Origin: Lachnospiraceae bacterium
GTDB lineage: Bacteria > Bacillota > Clostridia > Lachnospirales > Lachnospiraceae
DNA: 64,000 nt
NCBI GenBank assembly: GCA_017623675.1
Contig: JAGAOO010000056.1
Coordinates: forward strand, 62,001 to 126,000
Direction of reading: 5' to 3'
The notes under the pieces are model-generated. The model made no database searches and was not told the origin of the DNA. It saw nothing but the letters and a program-made list of their open reading frames with translations. The position numbers and the translations under genes were made by a program. Positions 43,054 through 53,328 of this stretch are shown here, in pieces (position 1 is the stretch's first letter; each line of letters begins with the position of its first letter).

Positions 43054-43920
43054 ATGGCTAAGAAAAATGATGAAAAGAGCTATCATGCTCAAGTGCTTCG
43101 AAAGAAGATTGTTCGGTATATTGTGTTGTCAATATTGGCACTCATGTGTTTGTTCCCTCTTTATATTATGATTATCAATTCAACACATGAATCTGCTGAA
43201 ATTACAAGGGGCCTTTTGATTTTACCGGGCTCTTGGTTCTTTAAGAACTTAACTAAGACATTAACGGATCCAAGTATTCCGATTTTAAGAGCTTTGTTGA
43301 ATTCATTATTCATTTCAGCTTGTTGTGCAATTTTGACAACATATTCTTCTACCTTAACTGCTTATGCAGTACATGCATATGATTTTAAGGGAAGAAAAGC
43401 AATTCAGACCTTCATCTTGGCTATCATGATGATTCCAAGTCAGGTTACTGCTCTTGGTTTCTATGATTTGATGAAGAGCTTTAATTTATTGGATAACTAT
43501 ATTCCATTGATTGTGCCTACAATTGCTGCACCGGTTGTATACTTCTTTATGTTACAGTATATGCAGGGGGCTTTGCCTTTGGAAATTGTAGAAGCTGCAC
43601 GTATTGATGGTTCTGGTGAATTCCGTACCTTCAACTCAATTGTGCTTCCAATTATGAAACCGGCAATTGCAGTACAGGCGATATTTGCATTCGTTACAAA
43701 CTGGAATAATTACTTTACTCCAAACTTGATTATCAAGTCTCAGAATTTATATACATTACCTATCGTTATTGCTAAGTTAAGAGCAGCAGACTTCTTAACA
43801 TTCGATAATGGTGAAGTTTATATGGCGATGGTATTGTCAATTATCCCTGTTGTTATTGTATATCTGTTCTTATCCAGATATATTATTCAGGGTGTTGCTG
43901 TAGGTTCTGTTAAGGGTTAA
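43054..43920 (+). CDS. ABC sugar transporter permease (MalG type)
   Basis: 288 residues, six membrane helices, EAARIDGSGEFRTFNSIVLP coupling loop of the MalG group. AAGGAGG precedes its ATG, 15 bases after the MalF-type gene. No ATPase follows, so the importer presumably borrows a shared MsmK-like ATPase encoded elsewhere, as is common for CUT1 sugar systems in Firmicutes. A terminator closes the operon. Confidence 0.9.
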   Translation: MAKKNDEKSYHAQVLRKKIVRYIVLSILALMCLFPLYIMIINSTHESAEITRGLLILPGSWFFKNLTKTLTDPSIPILRALLNSLFISACCAILTTYSSTLTAYAVHAYDFKGRKAIQTFILAIMMIPSQVTALGFYDLMKSFNLLDNYIPLIVPTIAAPVVYFFMLQYMQGALPLEIVEAARIDGSGEFRTFNSIVLPIMKPAIAVQAIFAFVTNWNNYFTPNLIIKSQNLYTLPIVIAKLRAADFLTFDNGEVYMAMVLSIIPVVIVYLFLSRYIIQGVAVGSVKG

Positions 43921-43956
43921 TCCTTACAAGCTTAATTGCATATTATTTTTCACATC

Positions 43957-43990
43957 AGAGCAGGCTTTTTGCCTGCTCTTGTGGCTTTTA
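43957..43990 (+). terminator. Terminator of the ABC importer operon
   Basis: AGAGCAGGC-TTTTT-GCCTGCTCT; the downstream T-tract is short and broken. Confidence 0.65.
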
Positions 43991-44008
43991 AAAGAAAAAA
44001 GAGGGATT

Positions 44009-44037
44009 TTGAAAAAAATGTAGAATATTAATAATAT
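44009..44037 (+). promoter_or_regulatory. Candidate promoter for dgt
   Basis: TTGAAA, 17 bases, TAATAT, 35 bases before the start codon. The -10 is only fair. Confidence 0.45.
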
Positions 44038-44072
44038 GAGTTGGTCTTTGAAGAGAAGATGGAGGTGACAAT

Positions 44073-45167
44073 ATGACGATTCGGGAGAAACAAGAAGAAT
44101 GGGAACGGAAATACTTAAGTGAATTTGCTTCCTTAAGTTGTGATTCTAAGGGTCGTGATATTGAAGAACCACAATGTGATTTGCGTCCAATTTATCAGAG
44201 AGATCGAGATAGAATCATTCATTCTAAGTCTTTTCGACGATTAAAAGATAAGACACAGGTATTTTTGTCTCCGGAAGGAGATCATTATCGCACCCGTCTG
44301 ACCCATACACTGGAGGTGGCGCAGAATGCCAGAACCATATCCAGAGCGTTGCGAATGAATGAGGATTTGACGGAAGCCATTGCATTGGGACATGATTTGG
44401 GACATACTCCTTTTGGACATGCCGGGGAACGGGCACTGAGTGCTGCATTATGGGATTTATTAGAGGTGCAGTTGACAGATGCAGATAAACAGGGAACTCA
44501 GGAGTATCGTGACTGTCTTTTTTATCCGGATGGGAGACCACGAATGTTATTTCATCATAATGAGCAGAGCATTCGAGTCGTGGAAAAACTGGAAAAGAAG
44601 GGAAAAGGTCTGAATCTGACTTGGGAGGTGCGTGATGGTATTTTGAATCATCGTTCTGCAGGGGAACCGGCAACGCTGGAAGGTAAGGTGGTTCGGTTTG
44701 CAGATAAGATTGCATATATTAATCACGATATTGATGATGCAATACGGGCAGGGATTATTTCTGAATCCCAATTGCCGGAAGAATGTACCGATGTATTGGG
44801 ACATAGTACCAGAGATAGGATTAATTCCATGATACATGATATTGTCATAAATAGTGAAGGAAAGGGAACGATTTGTATGTCGGAACGAACCGGACTGGCG
44901 ATGAAGGCGTTACGGGATTTCATGTTTCATCAAGTGTATTTTAATCCTAAGGCAAAGGGAGAGGAAGTACGTGCAGAATCTATGATACGTCAGTTATTTA
45001 CGTATTATTATGAACATGCAGATGAATTGCCGGAAGAATATGGACGGATGATTGAACAGGGTGAGAAAACAGAAACAGTAGTTTGTGATTATATTGCAGG
45101 TATGACAGATACATATGCAGTGCATACCTTTCAGAATATTTTTGTGCCAAAGGCATGGCAGGGATAA
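44073..45167 (+). CDS. dgt: dGTP triphosphohydrolase-like HD protein
   Basis: The 364-residue protein has the HD metal site spread over TRLTHTLEVAQNARTI (H) and GHDLGHTPFGHAGERAL (HD), with the later FADKIAYINHDIDDAI holding the last Asp. The start SFRRLKDKTQVF is standard for the dNTPase family. It removes triphosphate from dGTP or other dNTPs, controlling nucleotide pools. GGAGGTGA precedes the ATG. It lies 36 bases before dnaG, a frequent arrangement in Clostridia. Confidence 0.92.
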   Translation: MTIREKQEEWERKYLSEFASLSCDSKGRDIEEPQCDLRPIYQRDRDRIIHSKSFRRLKDKTQVFLSPEGDHYRTRLTHTLEVAQNARTISRALRMNEDLTEAIALGHDLGHTPFGHAGERALSAALWDLLEVQLTDADKQGTQEYRDCLFYPDGRPRMLFHHNEQSIRVVEKLEKKGKGLNLTWEVRDGILNHRSAGEPATLEGKVVRFADKIAYINHDIDDAIRAGIISESQLPEECTDVLGHSTRDRINSMIHDIVINSEGKGTICMSERTGLAMKALRDFMFHQVYFNPKAKGEEVRAESMIRQLFTYYYEHADELPEEYGRMIEQGEKTETVVCDYIAGMTDTYAVHTFQNIFVPKAWQG

Positions 45168-45203
45168 ACAAGAACGGTAAGACATTAGAAAGCGGAGGCA
45201 GGA

Positions 45204-46991
45204 ATGTACTATTCAGAAGATTTGGTTGAGGAAATTCGTTCCAGAAATGATATTGTGGATATCATCAATTCCTATGTTAGTTTAAAAAAGAAGGGGAATA
45301 CTTATACAGCATGTTGCCCATTCCATAATGAAAAAACTCCTTCCTTTCATGTGAGTCGGGAGAAGCAGCTTTATCATTGCTTTGGTTGCGGAGCAGCCGG
45401 TACGGTATACACATTTTTGCAGCAATATGAGAACTATACCTTTCCGGAATCTGTGGAATTCCTGGCTAATCGAGCCGGTATTCAACTACCCCAACGGGAA
45501 ATGACATTACAGGAGCGGAAAGAAGCGGATTACAATAGCGCTTTGAAGGAGATTAATAAAGCGGCGGCCGGATATTTCTACTATGCCCTTCGTCAGAAGA
45601 ATGGGGAAGCAGCAATGAAATATCTGACAGACAGAGGTTTGTCTCAGGAAACCATTCATAAGTTTGGATTAGGATATTCCAACATGTATCGAGACGATTT
45701 GTATCAGTATCTAAAGCAAAAAGGATATGATGACAAATTATTGATTGATTCCGGGTTGGTTCGTTTTGATGAGCGTCAGGGTGTGAATGATGTATTCTGG
45801 AACCGGGTTATGTTTCCGATTATGGATTTGAATGGAAAGGTAATCGGGTTTGGAGGAAGAGTATTGGGAGATGGCTTGCCCAAATATGTGAATTCACAGG
45901 AAACGAAGATTTATGAAAAACGAAGGCATTTGTATGGATTTCATATAGCCAGAAGGTCCCGAAGAGAAGGATTTATTCTGTGCGAGGGATATATGGATGT
46001 AATTTCCATGCATCAGGCCGGTTTTGATAATGCATGTGCCTCTCTGGGAACTGCATTTACCATACAACAGGCAATGCTGCTAAAACGATATACGGATAAA
46101 GTATATCTTGCATATGATAGTGATGGTGCCGGTGTATCGGCTGCACAGAAGGCAATTCCAATTCTGCGGGAGGTAGGAATTTCTGCCAGAGTGATTAATA
46201 TGCAGCCTTATAAGGACCCGGATGAATTCATAAAGGCATTGGGTGCAGAAGCCTTTGAAGAGCGAATCCAACAGGCAGAAAGTAGTATTATGTTCCAGGT
46301 CAGAGTGGCAGCAGGTAAATTCAACCAGCAGGACCCGGAAAGTAGGACGCAATTTCAGCAGGAGATTGCTAAAATAGTGGCAGTGCTGCAAGAACCTTTA
46401 GAACGGGATAATTATATTGAGGCAATTGCCAATCAATATTTTATGGATAAAAAGAAATTGACGGATTTAGTCAATCGTTATGGAAAATACATAACGGAAC
46501 AAAAGCAGTATATTGAGGCAACTCAGGAGGAAAAACCTCAGGATATCCGAAGACAGGAACGGTTAGAACAACGAAAGCAACAGCCACAACGGTTGCTATT
46601 GACGTGGCTGGTCAATTATCCAAAGGAATTATTTCCTCAGATAAGGGGTAGAATCGGACCGGAAGATTTCGTAGATGAGTTCTGTCAGTTGTTGGCAAAA
46701 CAGCTTTTTGAACAATATGAGAATTTAGGAGATGTACAACCGGCAAAGATTATTAATCAATTTGAGGATGTGGAAGAACAGACAAAGGTAGCCTCTGTTC
46801 TGCAGACAACGCTTAAGCTGGAACCATCTCCGGAGGACAATTCTGTGGTGATTACAGAGATTGTTCGGAAGGTGAAAGAAGAAAGTATACAATATCAGCT
46901 GGCACACTTACAGGATTACAGCAGGTTGCAAGAAATAATTAAACAGAAGAGCGAAATTCCAACATGGAATATTTCTCTAACCTGTGGTTAA
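45204..46991 (+). CDS. dnaG: DNA primase
   Basis: 595 residues. The N-terminal CHC2 zinc domain has [13 protein letters not shown] and YHCFGCG, the catalytic domain has the Toprim residues [14 protein letters not shown] and AYDSDGAG, and the C-terminal helicase-binding region is shorter and varied. It makes RNA primers for replication. GGAGG precedes the ATG. The dgt gene is upstream and rpoD downstream, the macromolecular synthesis operon order of Firmicutes (rpsU is absent). Confidence 0.96.
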   Translation: MYYSEDLVEEIRSRNDIVDIINSYVSLKKKGNTYTACCPFHNEKTPSFHVSREKQLYHCFGCGAAGTVYTFLQQYENYTFPESVEFLANRAGIQLPQREMTLQERKEADYNSALKEINKAAAGYFYYALRQKNGEAAMKYLTDRGLSQETIHKFGLGYSNMYRDDLYQYLKQKGYDDKLLIDSGLVRFDERQGVNDVFWNRVMFPIMDLNGKVIGFGGRVLGDGLPKYVNSQETKIYEKRRHLYGFHIARRSRREGFILCEGYMDVISMHQAGFDNACASLGTAFTIQQAMLLKRYTDKVYLAYDSDGAGVSAAQKAIPILREVGISARVINMQPYKDPDEFIKALGAEAFEERIQQAESSIMFQVRVAAGKFNQQDPESRTQFQQEIAKIVAVLQEPLERDNYIEAIANQYFMDKKKLTDLVNRYGKYITEQKQYIEATQEEKPQDIRRQERLEQRKQQPQRLLLTWLVNYPKELFPQIRGRIGPEDFVDEFCQLLAKQLFEQYENLGDVQPAKIINQFEDVEEQTKVASVLQTTLKLEPSPEDNSVVITEIVRKVKEESIQYQLAHLQDYSRLQEIIKQKSEIPTWNISLTCG

Positions 46992-47023
46992 AATATGATT
47001 ATGATATGGAAGGATGGAAAACC

Positions 47024-48151
47024 ATGGAAGTAAAAGAAGAAAAGAAGGATATGGACGCAAAATTTGAAGAGCAGTTAAAATCCTTGATTGAAATTGCAAA
47101 GAAAAAGAAGAATGTATTAGAAGACAAAGAGGTAATTGGCCATTTTGTTGGCGTTGACTTGAATGAACAGCGGATGGAAATTGTCTACGATGTATTAGAG
47201 AACAATAACATTGATGTGTTGTCCATGACAGATGAGGAACCGGATGACTTGACCTTTGAAATTGAGGAAGAAGAGGTAGAACAGATTGATATTTCTGTTC
47301 CGGAAGGTGTCAGTATTGAAGACCCGGTGCGTATGTACCTGAAAGAAATCGGTAAGGTTCCATTGCTTAGTGCAGAGGAAGAGATTGCATTGGCACAAAC
47401 CATGGAGGAAGGTGGTCCGGAAGGTGAGAGCGCAAAAAAGAAGCTGGCAGAGGCGAATTTGCGTCTGGTAGTTAGTATTGCAAAACGCTATGTGGGACGT
47501 GGAATGTTATTCCTGGATTTGATACAGGAAGGTAATTTGGGATTGATTAAAGCAGTAGAAAAGTTTGATTACCGGAAGGGATATAAGTTCTCTACTTATG
47601 CAACCTGGTGGATTCGTCAGGCGATTACCAGAGCTATTGCAGACCAGGCAAGAACCATTCGAATCCCGGTTCATATGGTGGAAACCATTAATAAGCTGGT
47701 TCGGGTACAACGTCAATTATTACAGGAGCTTGGCAGAGAACCGTCACCGGAAGAAATTGCAAAGGAAATGAACATGCCGGTAGAACGGGTGAGGGAAATA
47801 TTAAAGATATCTCAGGAACCGGTGTCCTTAGAAACACCAATTGGTGAAGAGGAAGATAGCCATTTAGGCGATTTTATACAGGATGAAAATGTTCCGGTAC
47901 CGGCAGATGCAGCCGCATTTACTTTGTTAAAGGAACAATTAGTTGAGGTGTTGGATACATTAACAGATAGAGAACAGAAGGTATTGCGTCTACGTTTTGG
48001 TTTGGATGATGGAAGAGCCCGTACCCTGGAGGAAGTAGGAAAAGAATTCAGTGTTACCAGAGAGCGAATTCGACAGATTGAAGCAAAGGCATTACGGAAA
48101 TTAAGACATCCAAGCCGCAGTCGCAAGTTGAAGGATTTCTTGGAAGAATAG
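47024..48151 (+). CDS. rpoD: Primary sigma factor RpoD (sigma A)
   Basis: Started at the ATG at 47024, after AAGG; the open frame extends upstream into dnaG but lacks a ribosome site there. 375 residues. Region 1.2 ([17 protein letters not shown]), region 2 with [15 protein letters not shown] and [15 protein letters not shown], region 3, and region 4.2 [20 protein letters not shown] are complete. It directs RNA polymerase to the TTGACA/TATAAT promoters seen all through this window. Confidence 0.97.
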   Translation: MEVKEEKKDMDAKFEEQLKSLIEIAKKKKNVLEDKEVIGHFVGVDLNEQRMEIVYDVLENNNIDVLSMTDEEPDDLTFEIEEEEVEQIDISVPEGVSIEDPVRMYLKEIGKVPLLSAEEEIALAQTMEEGGPEGESAKKKLAEANLRLVVSIAKRYVGRGMLFLDLIQEGNLGLIKAVEKFDYRKGYKFSTYATWWIRQAITRAIADQARTIRIPVHMVETINKLVRVQRQLLQELGREPSPEEIAKEMNMPVERVREILKISQEPVSLETPIGEEEDSHLGDFIQDENVPVPADAAAFTLLKEQLVEVLDTLTDREQKVLRLRFGLDDGRARTLEEVGKEFSVTRERIRQIEAKALRKLRHPSRSRKLKDFLEE

Positions 48152-48185
48152 TCTGCCCCTTGCAGATGAAATTGAGGAATGACAC

Positions 48186-48923
48186 ATGGAACTATCGTTC
48201 AGAATGAAACAGGTAGCAGACATGGTGGAACCTTGCCATGGAGTGGCAGATATTGGATGTGACCATGGATATGTTTCAATTTATTTAATTGAACAGGGAA
48301 TTGCACAACAGGTACTTGCAATGGATGTAAGAACCGGTCCTTTGTCGCGGGCAGAACGGAATGTGAAGGAGAAGCATTTGGAAGACAGAATTCAATGCAG
48401 ATTGTCCGATGGCTTGGAACAATTACAGGCTGGGGAAGTAGATACTATTGTGATTGCCGGTATGGGTGGTCCCTTAATGATTCGTATTTTGGAACAGGGA
48501 GCAGGAAACCGTTTGGGTACAGAGACCTTGATTCTGCAACCACAGTCGGAGATTCCTGTGCTTCGCCAATATCTACATAAGATTGGATATGAGATTGTAG
48601 AAGAAGCCATGCTGTTGGAAGACGGTAAGTATTATACCGTCATAAAGGCAAAACCGATAAATAATATATGCAGGGAAGCAAGTATGCAAATGCTACGCAC
48701 AGAGGTCGGAGAGTGGAAACCTGTGGAGTATCAGTATGGAAGATATCTGTTAGAACAGCAGTCTTCGGTATTGCAGCAGTATCTTCTTCATGAGAAGGAG
48801 ACGTTAGAGGCAATTGCGAATCGGTTAATGGAACAGCAGACGGAGAAAGCACAAGAACGTTTGCTGGAAATTACAGAACAGTTGAAATGGAATCGGGAGG
48901 CACGGGACTATTATGAAGCTTAA
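48186..48923 (+). CDS. trmK: tRNA (adenine22-N1)-methyltransferase TrmK
   Basis: The 245-residue product has the SAM motif VADIGCDHGYVSIYLIEQG and the family motif VIAGMGGPLMIRIL. TrmK methylates N1 of A22 in tRNA Ser and others. Its C-terminal coiled-coil is present. The nif3 gene starts within its last 11 bases, so the two are coupled. Confidence 0.93.
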   Translation: MELSFRMKQVADMVEPCHGVADIGCDHGYVSIYLIEQGIAQQVLAMDVRTGPLSRAERNVKEKHLEDRIQCRLSDGLEQLQAGEVDTIVIAGMGGPLMIRILEQGAGNRLGTETLILQPQSEIPVLRQYLHKIGYEIVEEAMLLEDGKYYTVIKAKPINNICREASMQMLRTEVGEWKPVEYQYGRYLLEQQSSVLQQYLLHEKETLEAIANRLMEQQTEKAQERLLEITEQLKWNREARDYYEA

Positions 48924-49707
48924 AACAATTATAAATAAGCTGGAGGAACTATCTCCCCCTTCGTATGCGGAGGAGTGGGATAATGTTGGTTTGTTGCTGG
49001 GGGATGAGAATCAGGATATTCACCATATTATGATATCGCTGGATGCTTCGGATTACGTGATTGAACAGGCGGTTGAACAGAATGTTGATTTGTTGTTGAC
49101 ACATCATCCTATGATTTTTCAACCATTAAAGCAGATAAACAATCAAAGCATGATAGGAAGGCGGATTTGGAAGCTGGCAACCCATGAGATTCATTATTAT
49201 GCGATGCATACCAACTTTGATATCAAAGGAGGTATGGCTGATTTGGCAGCACAGCGGTTAGGAATGTTGGAGACACTGCCACTGGATATCACCGTGGCAG
49301 AAGGTGATGTCAGTTTGGGAATTGGTAAAATTGGAATCCTTCCCAATCCAATGGATGTGGAGGAAGTTGCACATCTGGTAAAGGAAAAGTTTGGTTTGAA
49401 AAATGTGACAGTATATGGAGCAACAAACCGGAAGGTTCAACGTGTTGCAATCTCTCCGGGTTCCGGGAAGAGTGAAATTGGGAATGCGATTCAAAAAGGT
49501 GCTGAGGTTTTAATTACCGGTGATATTGGACATCATGAGGGCATTGATGCTGTAGATATGGGGTTGTCAATCATTGATGCAACTCATTATGGACTGGAAC
49601 ATATTTTTGTTTCATTTATGGAAGATTATCTTAAGGGATGCTTGGAGGGAGAAGATATGATTATTACAAGCTTGGATACCGGAAGCCCGGTAACCGTCAT
49701 TTGTTAA
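48913..49707 (+). CDS. Nif3-like dinuclear metal protein
   Basis: 264 residues. LLLTHHPMIFQPL and MHTNFDIKGGMAD carry the metal His/Asp ligands of the Nif3/YqfO family, with a late GDIGHHEGIDA. The insert domain of long YqfO proteins is absent or short. The function is not known; it is a constant neighbour of trmK. GGAGG precedes the ATG. The last bases are 17 before the TGS-kinase start. Confidence 0.9.
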   Translation: MKLKTIINKLEELSPPSYAEEWDNVGLLLGDENQDIHHIMISLDASDYVIEQAVEQNVDLLLTHHPMIFQPLKQINNQSMIGRRIWKLATHEIHYYAMHTNFDIKGGMADLAAQRLGMLETLPLDITVAEGDVSLGIGKIGILPNPMDVEEVAHLVKEKFGLKNVTVYGATNRKVQRVAISPGSGKSEIGNAIQKGAEVLITGDIGHHEGIDAVDMGLSIIDATHYGLEHIFVSFMEDYLKGCLEGEDMIITSLDTGSPVTVIC

Positions 49708-49724
49708 AACAGGAGGTAATGCAT

Positions 49725-51386
49725 ATGGGTAATGTAACAGTAAAGGTATATGATGAGACAATTCAGGTGACAGAGGGAACAACCTTGTTAGAACTGGCAA
49801 AGCAGTATCAGGAACGGGAAGCACATGATATTGTATTGGCCTATATGAACGGTAAGCTTTGTGAGTTATTTAAGCCAATTATAAGTGATTCTGAGATTCA
49901 TTTTCTGACAACTGCTGATGAGATTGGATTTCAATCTTATAAGAGAAGTGCTACCTTGTTAATGTTAAAAGCCATTGATGATGTAATGGGGCATAAGAAG
50001 GATTTTCAGGTTCGGGTAATGTACTCATTGGGAAATGGCTATTATTGTGAGATGGAAGGCTTACCGGATGGTATTAGTCAGGATTTACTGTATTCCATAA
50101 AAAGAAGAATGAAAGAATTGGTGTGGGCAAATGTTCCGATTACAAAGGAAAGTGTCAGCACAAATATTGCAATTAAGCGTTTTGCTGCACAGGGTATGGA
50201 GGATAAGGTACGATTGTTCCAGTATCGTCGGGTGTCCTCTGCTAATGTGTATCGAATCGAAGACTATGAAGATTATCATTATGGATATATGGTACCAAGT
50301 ACCGGATATATCAAGTGTTTTGATTTGATTTTATATAGTGCCGGTTTTGTGTTGCAGATGCCGACTATGGAAGAACCGGAAAGTCTGGCTCCTTTTGAGG
50401 CGCAAAAGAAGCTGTTTAAGGTATTAAAGGAATCAGAGGACTGGAGTACCATGCTGGGGGTAGATACCGTTGGAGCATTAAATGATGTGATTGCAGATGG
50501 TGGTATTGGCGACCTGATGCTGGTACAGGAGGCATTACAGGAAAAGAAGATTGCAGAGATAGCAGAACGGATTGAACGGGATGGTAAAAAGATTGTCTTG
50601 ATTGCAGGGCCAAGTTCATCCGGTAAAACAACGTTTTCCCATCGATTAAGTATCCAGCTTCGGGCATATGGAATGCATCCACATCCGATTGCATTAGACG
50701 ATTATTTTGTGAATCGTGAGGATACGCCTCGGGATGCCGACGGTAAATATAATTTTGAATGCTTGGAAGCTATTGATTTAAAACAGTTTAATGCAGATAT
50801 GTCACGCCTTCTTGCAGGTGAGATGGTAGAACTTCCAAAATTCAATTTCCATACAGGAATGCGGGAATATAAAGGTGATTTCAAACAGCTGAATTCCGGT
50901 GATGTTTTAGTAATCGAAGGAATTCATGGATTGAATCCGAAGGTGACAGAACAGTTACCGGAGGATAGTAAATTTAAAATATATATTAGTGCATTAACCA
51001 GCTTGAATATTGACCAGCATAATCGGATATCCACAACAGATGGAAGATTGATTCGGCGAATTGTTCGGGATGCCAGAACCCGTGGTAATTCAGCAAGGGC
51101 AACTATAGCAATGTGGAATTCTGTTCGAAGAGGAGAGGAGCATAACATTTTTCCATATCAGGAGGAGGCAGATGTCATGTTCAATTCTGCTTTGATTTAT
51201 GAATTGAGTGTTATCAAGCAATATGCGGAACCGCTGCTCTTTGCCATTCCACATGACGTGCCGGAGTATCAGGAAGCGAAACGATTACTGAAATTCTTGG
51301 ATTATTTCCTTGGTATCAGTGGCGAGGCAGTACCAAATAATTCCATACTAAGAGAGTTTATTGGCGGAAGCTGTTTTAAAGTTTAA
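49725..51386 (+). CDS. TGS domain-nucleoside (uridine-type) kinase fusion
   Basis: Started at the ATG at 49725 with AGGAGGT 9 bases before, 553 residues; the frame upstream overlaps nif3. The N-terminus (1-65) is a TGS/ThrRS-like beta-grasp domain, the middle (to about 240) resembles the second additional domain of threonyl-tRNA synthetase, and the C-terminal part is a P-loop kinase (LIAGPSSSGKTTFSHRLSIQL, ALDDYFVNREDTPRD, VIEGIHGLNP). It may sense a nucleotide or an RNA. The reaction of this group is likely uridine or ribulose-type phosphorylation. Confidence 0.85.
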   Translation: MGNVTVKVYDETIQVTEGTTLLELAKQYQEREAHDIVLAYMNGKLCELFKPIISDSEIHFLTTADEIGFQSYKRSATLLMLKAIDDVMGHKKDFQVRVMYSLGNGYYCEMEGLPDGISQDLLYSIKRRMKELVWANVPITKESVSTNIAIKRFAAQGMEDKVRLFQYRRVSSANVYRIEDYEDYHYGYMVPSTGYIKCFDLILYSAGFVLQMPTMEEPESLAPFEAQKKLFKVLKESEDWSTMLGVDTVGALNDVIADGGIGDLMLVQEALQEKKIAEIAERIERDGKKIVLIAGPSSSGKTTFSHRLSIQLRAYGMHPHPIALDDYFVNREDTPRDADGKYNFECLEAIDLKQFNADMSRLLAGEMVELPKFNFHTGMREYKGDFKQLNSGDVLVIEGIHGLNPKVTEQLPEDSKFKIYISALTSLNIDQHNRISTTDGRLIRRIVRDARTRGNSARATIAMWNSVRRGEEHNIFPYQEEADVMFNSALIYELSVIKQYAEPLLFAIPHDVPEYQEAKRLLKFLDYFLGISGEAVPNNSILREFIGGSCFKV

Positions 51387-51503
51387 TGTAGAAATGAAAA
51401 AAAAGCGTATAGTTATCTTAAGAACTTTGTAAGGTCATAGGATGGAAAGTGTGTTACGATGTCATAGATAAAATTCCAAATAAAAGCTATGGGGGTAGAG
51501 AAG

Positions 51504-52193
51504 ATGGCAACAATCCTGGTGGTTGATGATGAACAGGAAATTGCGGATTTGGTAGAGATTTATCTTACTAATGATGGGTTTGACGTGATAAAGGCGGCGG
51601 ATGGAGAGGAATGTCTTCAGAAATTAGAAGAACATCCGGAAATAATGGTAATTATTCTGGATGTTATGATGCCTAAGATGGATGGCTTGGAGGTTTGTCG
51701 CAGAATTCGAAAGAACAGTAACATACCAATTATCATGCTGAGTGCAAAGACGGCAGATATGGATAAGATTCTTGGGTTTGGAACCGGTGTAGATGATTAT
51801 GTTACGAAGCCTTTTAATCCGTTAGAATTGACAGCAAGGGTAAAATCCCAATTAAAGCGGTATCAGAATATTAATACAATATCGTTACAGAAAAATGTTG
51901 TAACGATAGGGGATTTGACGATTGAGAAAGCAGCACACCGTGTTACAAGAGATGGCGAAGAAATTGCCTTGACACCAATTGAATTTGAGATTCTTTGGTT
52001 GTTGGCAAGTCATCCCGGCAAGGTGTACAGTACGGATGAAATATTTGAGCAGGTATGGAAAGAACAAGTATATGAAGTGAATAATACTGTTATGGTACAT
52101 ATCCGCCGTTTGCGGGAAAAGATAGAACTGGACTCTAAGAATCCGGCTTTAATCAAGACAGTGTGGGGAGTTGGATATAAAATTGAAGCATAA
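51504..52193 (+). CDS. OmpR-type response regulator (VanR-like)
   Basis: The ATG at 51504 has GGGGG upstream; 229 residues. The receiver has ILVVDDEQE, phospho-Asp in IILDVMMPKMDG, and TKPFNPLEL with the Lys. The winged helix-turn-helix DNA-binding domain ends with VWGVGYKIE. It starts the presumed envelope-machine operon and is coupled to the kinase gene by overlap. It probably controls this operon. Confidence 0.93.
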   Translation: MATILVVDDEQEIADLVEIYLTNDGFDVIKAADGEECLQKLEEHPEIMVIILDVMMPKMDGLEVCRRIRKNSNIPIIMLSAKTADMDKILGFGTGVDDYVTKPFNPLELTARVKSQLKRYQNINTISLQKNVVTIGDLTIEKAAHRVTRDGEEIALTPIEFEILWLLASHPGKVYSTDEIFEQVWKEQVYEVNNTVMVHIRRLREKIELDSKNPALIKTVWGVGYKIEA

Positions 52194-53328
52194 TATTTTT
52201 CAGAGTCTTCGTATGAAGCTGGCACTATATGTGTTTCTGAGCTGTGGACTGACAATTCTCACGGATGCTGGAATACTGGCCCTGATACGAGTGATACAAT
52301 GGAATATTAGAAAATTAAGCGGCAATTCAGGAGTCGCTGCTATTTATGAGATGAGTTCTCAGATATTTAAGCAATACAGCACGGTGACTTGGATTGTTAT
52401 GGCAATATTGTCTGTATTACTATTTCTCATTTATTATATCATTCTGACCGCTCCAACGATTTCATATGTACGGGAAATCTTAAGTGGAGTTGAGCGAATT
52501 AAAAATGGGGATTTGGATACGAAAATAGCAGTGCGCTCCAATGGAGAACTGTCAGAACTTGCATTAGCTATTAATACTATGCAGGCTGAATTGAAATATA
52601 GCATTGCAAAAGAACGGGAAGCAGAACATGTAAAGGATGAGCTGATTACCAACGTGGCACATGACCTGCGAACTCCACTCACATCTGTAATCGGTTATCT
52701 GAATTTGTTACAGGATTCGGAGAAGCTTTCAGAGCAGACGAAGAAAAAGTATATTCAGATTGCTTATGATAAAGCAGCCAGAATGGAAGGATTGGTAACA
52801 GATTTATTTGATTTTACCAGATATGAAAAGAATAAGATTGCGATAACCAGACAACGATTGGAATTGAAGCAATTTATGGAGCAGATTATTGACGAATTCT
52901 ATCCGAGTTTAAAAAGCAATCAATTAGAATGTTATACCATATTTACACCGGAAAAAGTGTATATGGATGGCGATGGAGAATTGCTGGCAAGAGCCTTTGG
53001 CAATTTGATGGGAAATGCAATCAAATATGGTTCAGAGGGTAAGCAGATTCGAGTGGAAGTTAATAATTTCCCGGACTTAGGGCGAATTCGGGTTGCAATT
53101 ACCAATTATGGAAGGATTATTCCAAAGAAGGATTTGGACAAAATCTTTGATAAGTTCTATCGTGGAGATACGTCACGTTCTACCGGCGGTGGAACCGGAT
53201 TGGGACTTGCAATTGCAAAAAATATATTTGAAATGCATAACGGAACAATTCAAGTACGTTCAGATGAACAAGGAACCGTATTTGAAGTTTTGTTTCAGGT
53301 GAGCGAAAGAAAGGAACTGAGATCATGA
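52183..53328 (+). CDS. Membrane sensor histidine kinase
   Basis: I tentatively use the TTG at 52183, with GGGGAG 12 bases upstream, overlapping the regulator by 11 bases; TTG 52171 and ATG 52213 are alternatives. About 381 residues. Two membrane helices (near 13-33 and 75-95) flank a short outside loop, then HAMP, the HisKA dimer (NVAHDLRTPLTSVIGYL with the phospho-His), and an ATP domain (NLMGNAIKYG, DKFYRGDTS, GGGTGLGLAIAK). The short loop suggests it senses at or in the membrane. The stop overlaps the next ATG (ATGA). Confidence 0.92.
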   Translation: MKHNIFQSLRMKLALYVFLSCGLTILTDAGILALIRVIQWNIRKLSGNSGVAAIYEMSSQIFKQYSTVTWIVMAILSVLLFLIYYIILTAPTISYVREILSGVERIKNGDLDTKIAVRSNGELSELALAINTMQAELKYSIAKEREAEHVKDELITNVAHDLRTPLTSVIGYLNLLQDSEKLSEQTKKKYIQIAYDKAARMEGLVTDLFDFTRYEKNKIAITRQRLELKQFMEQIIDEFYPSLKSNQLECYTIFTPEKVYMDGDGELLARAFGNLMGNAIKYGSEGKQIRVEVNNFPDLGRIRVAITNYGRIIPKKDLDKIFDKFYRGDTSRSTGGGTGLGLAIAKNIFEMHNGTIQVRSDEQGTVFEVLFQVSERKELRS

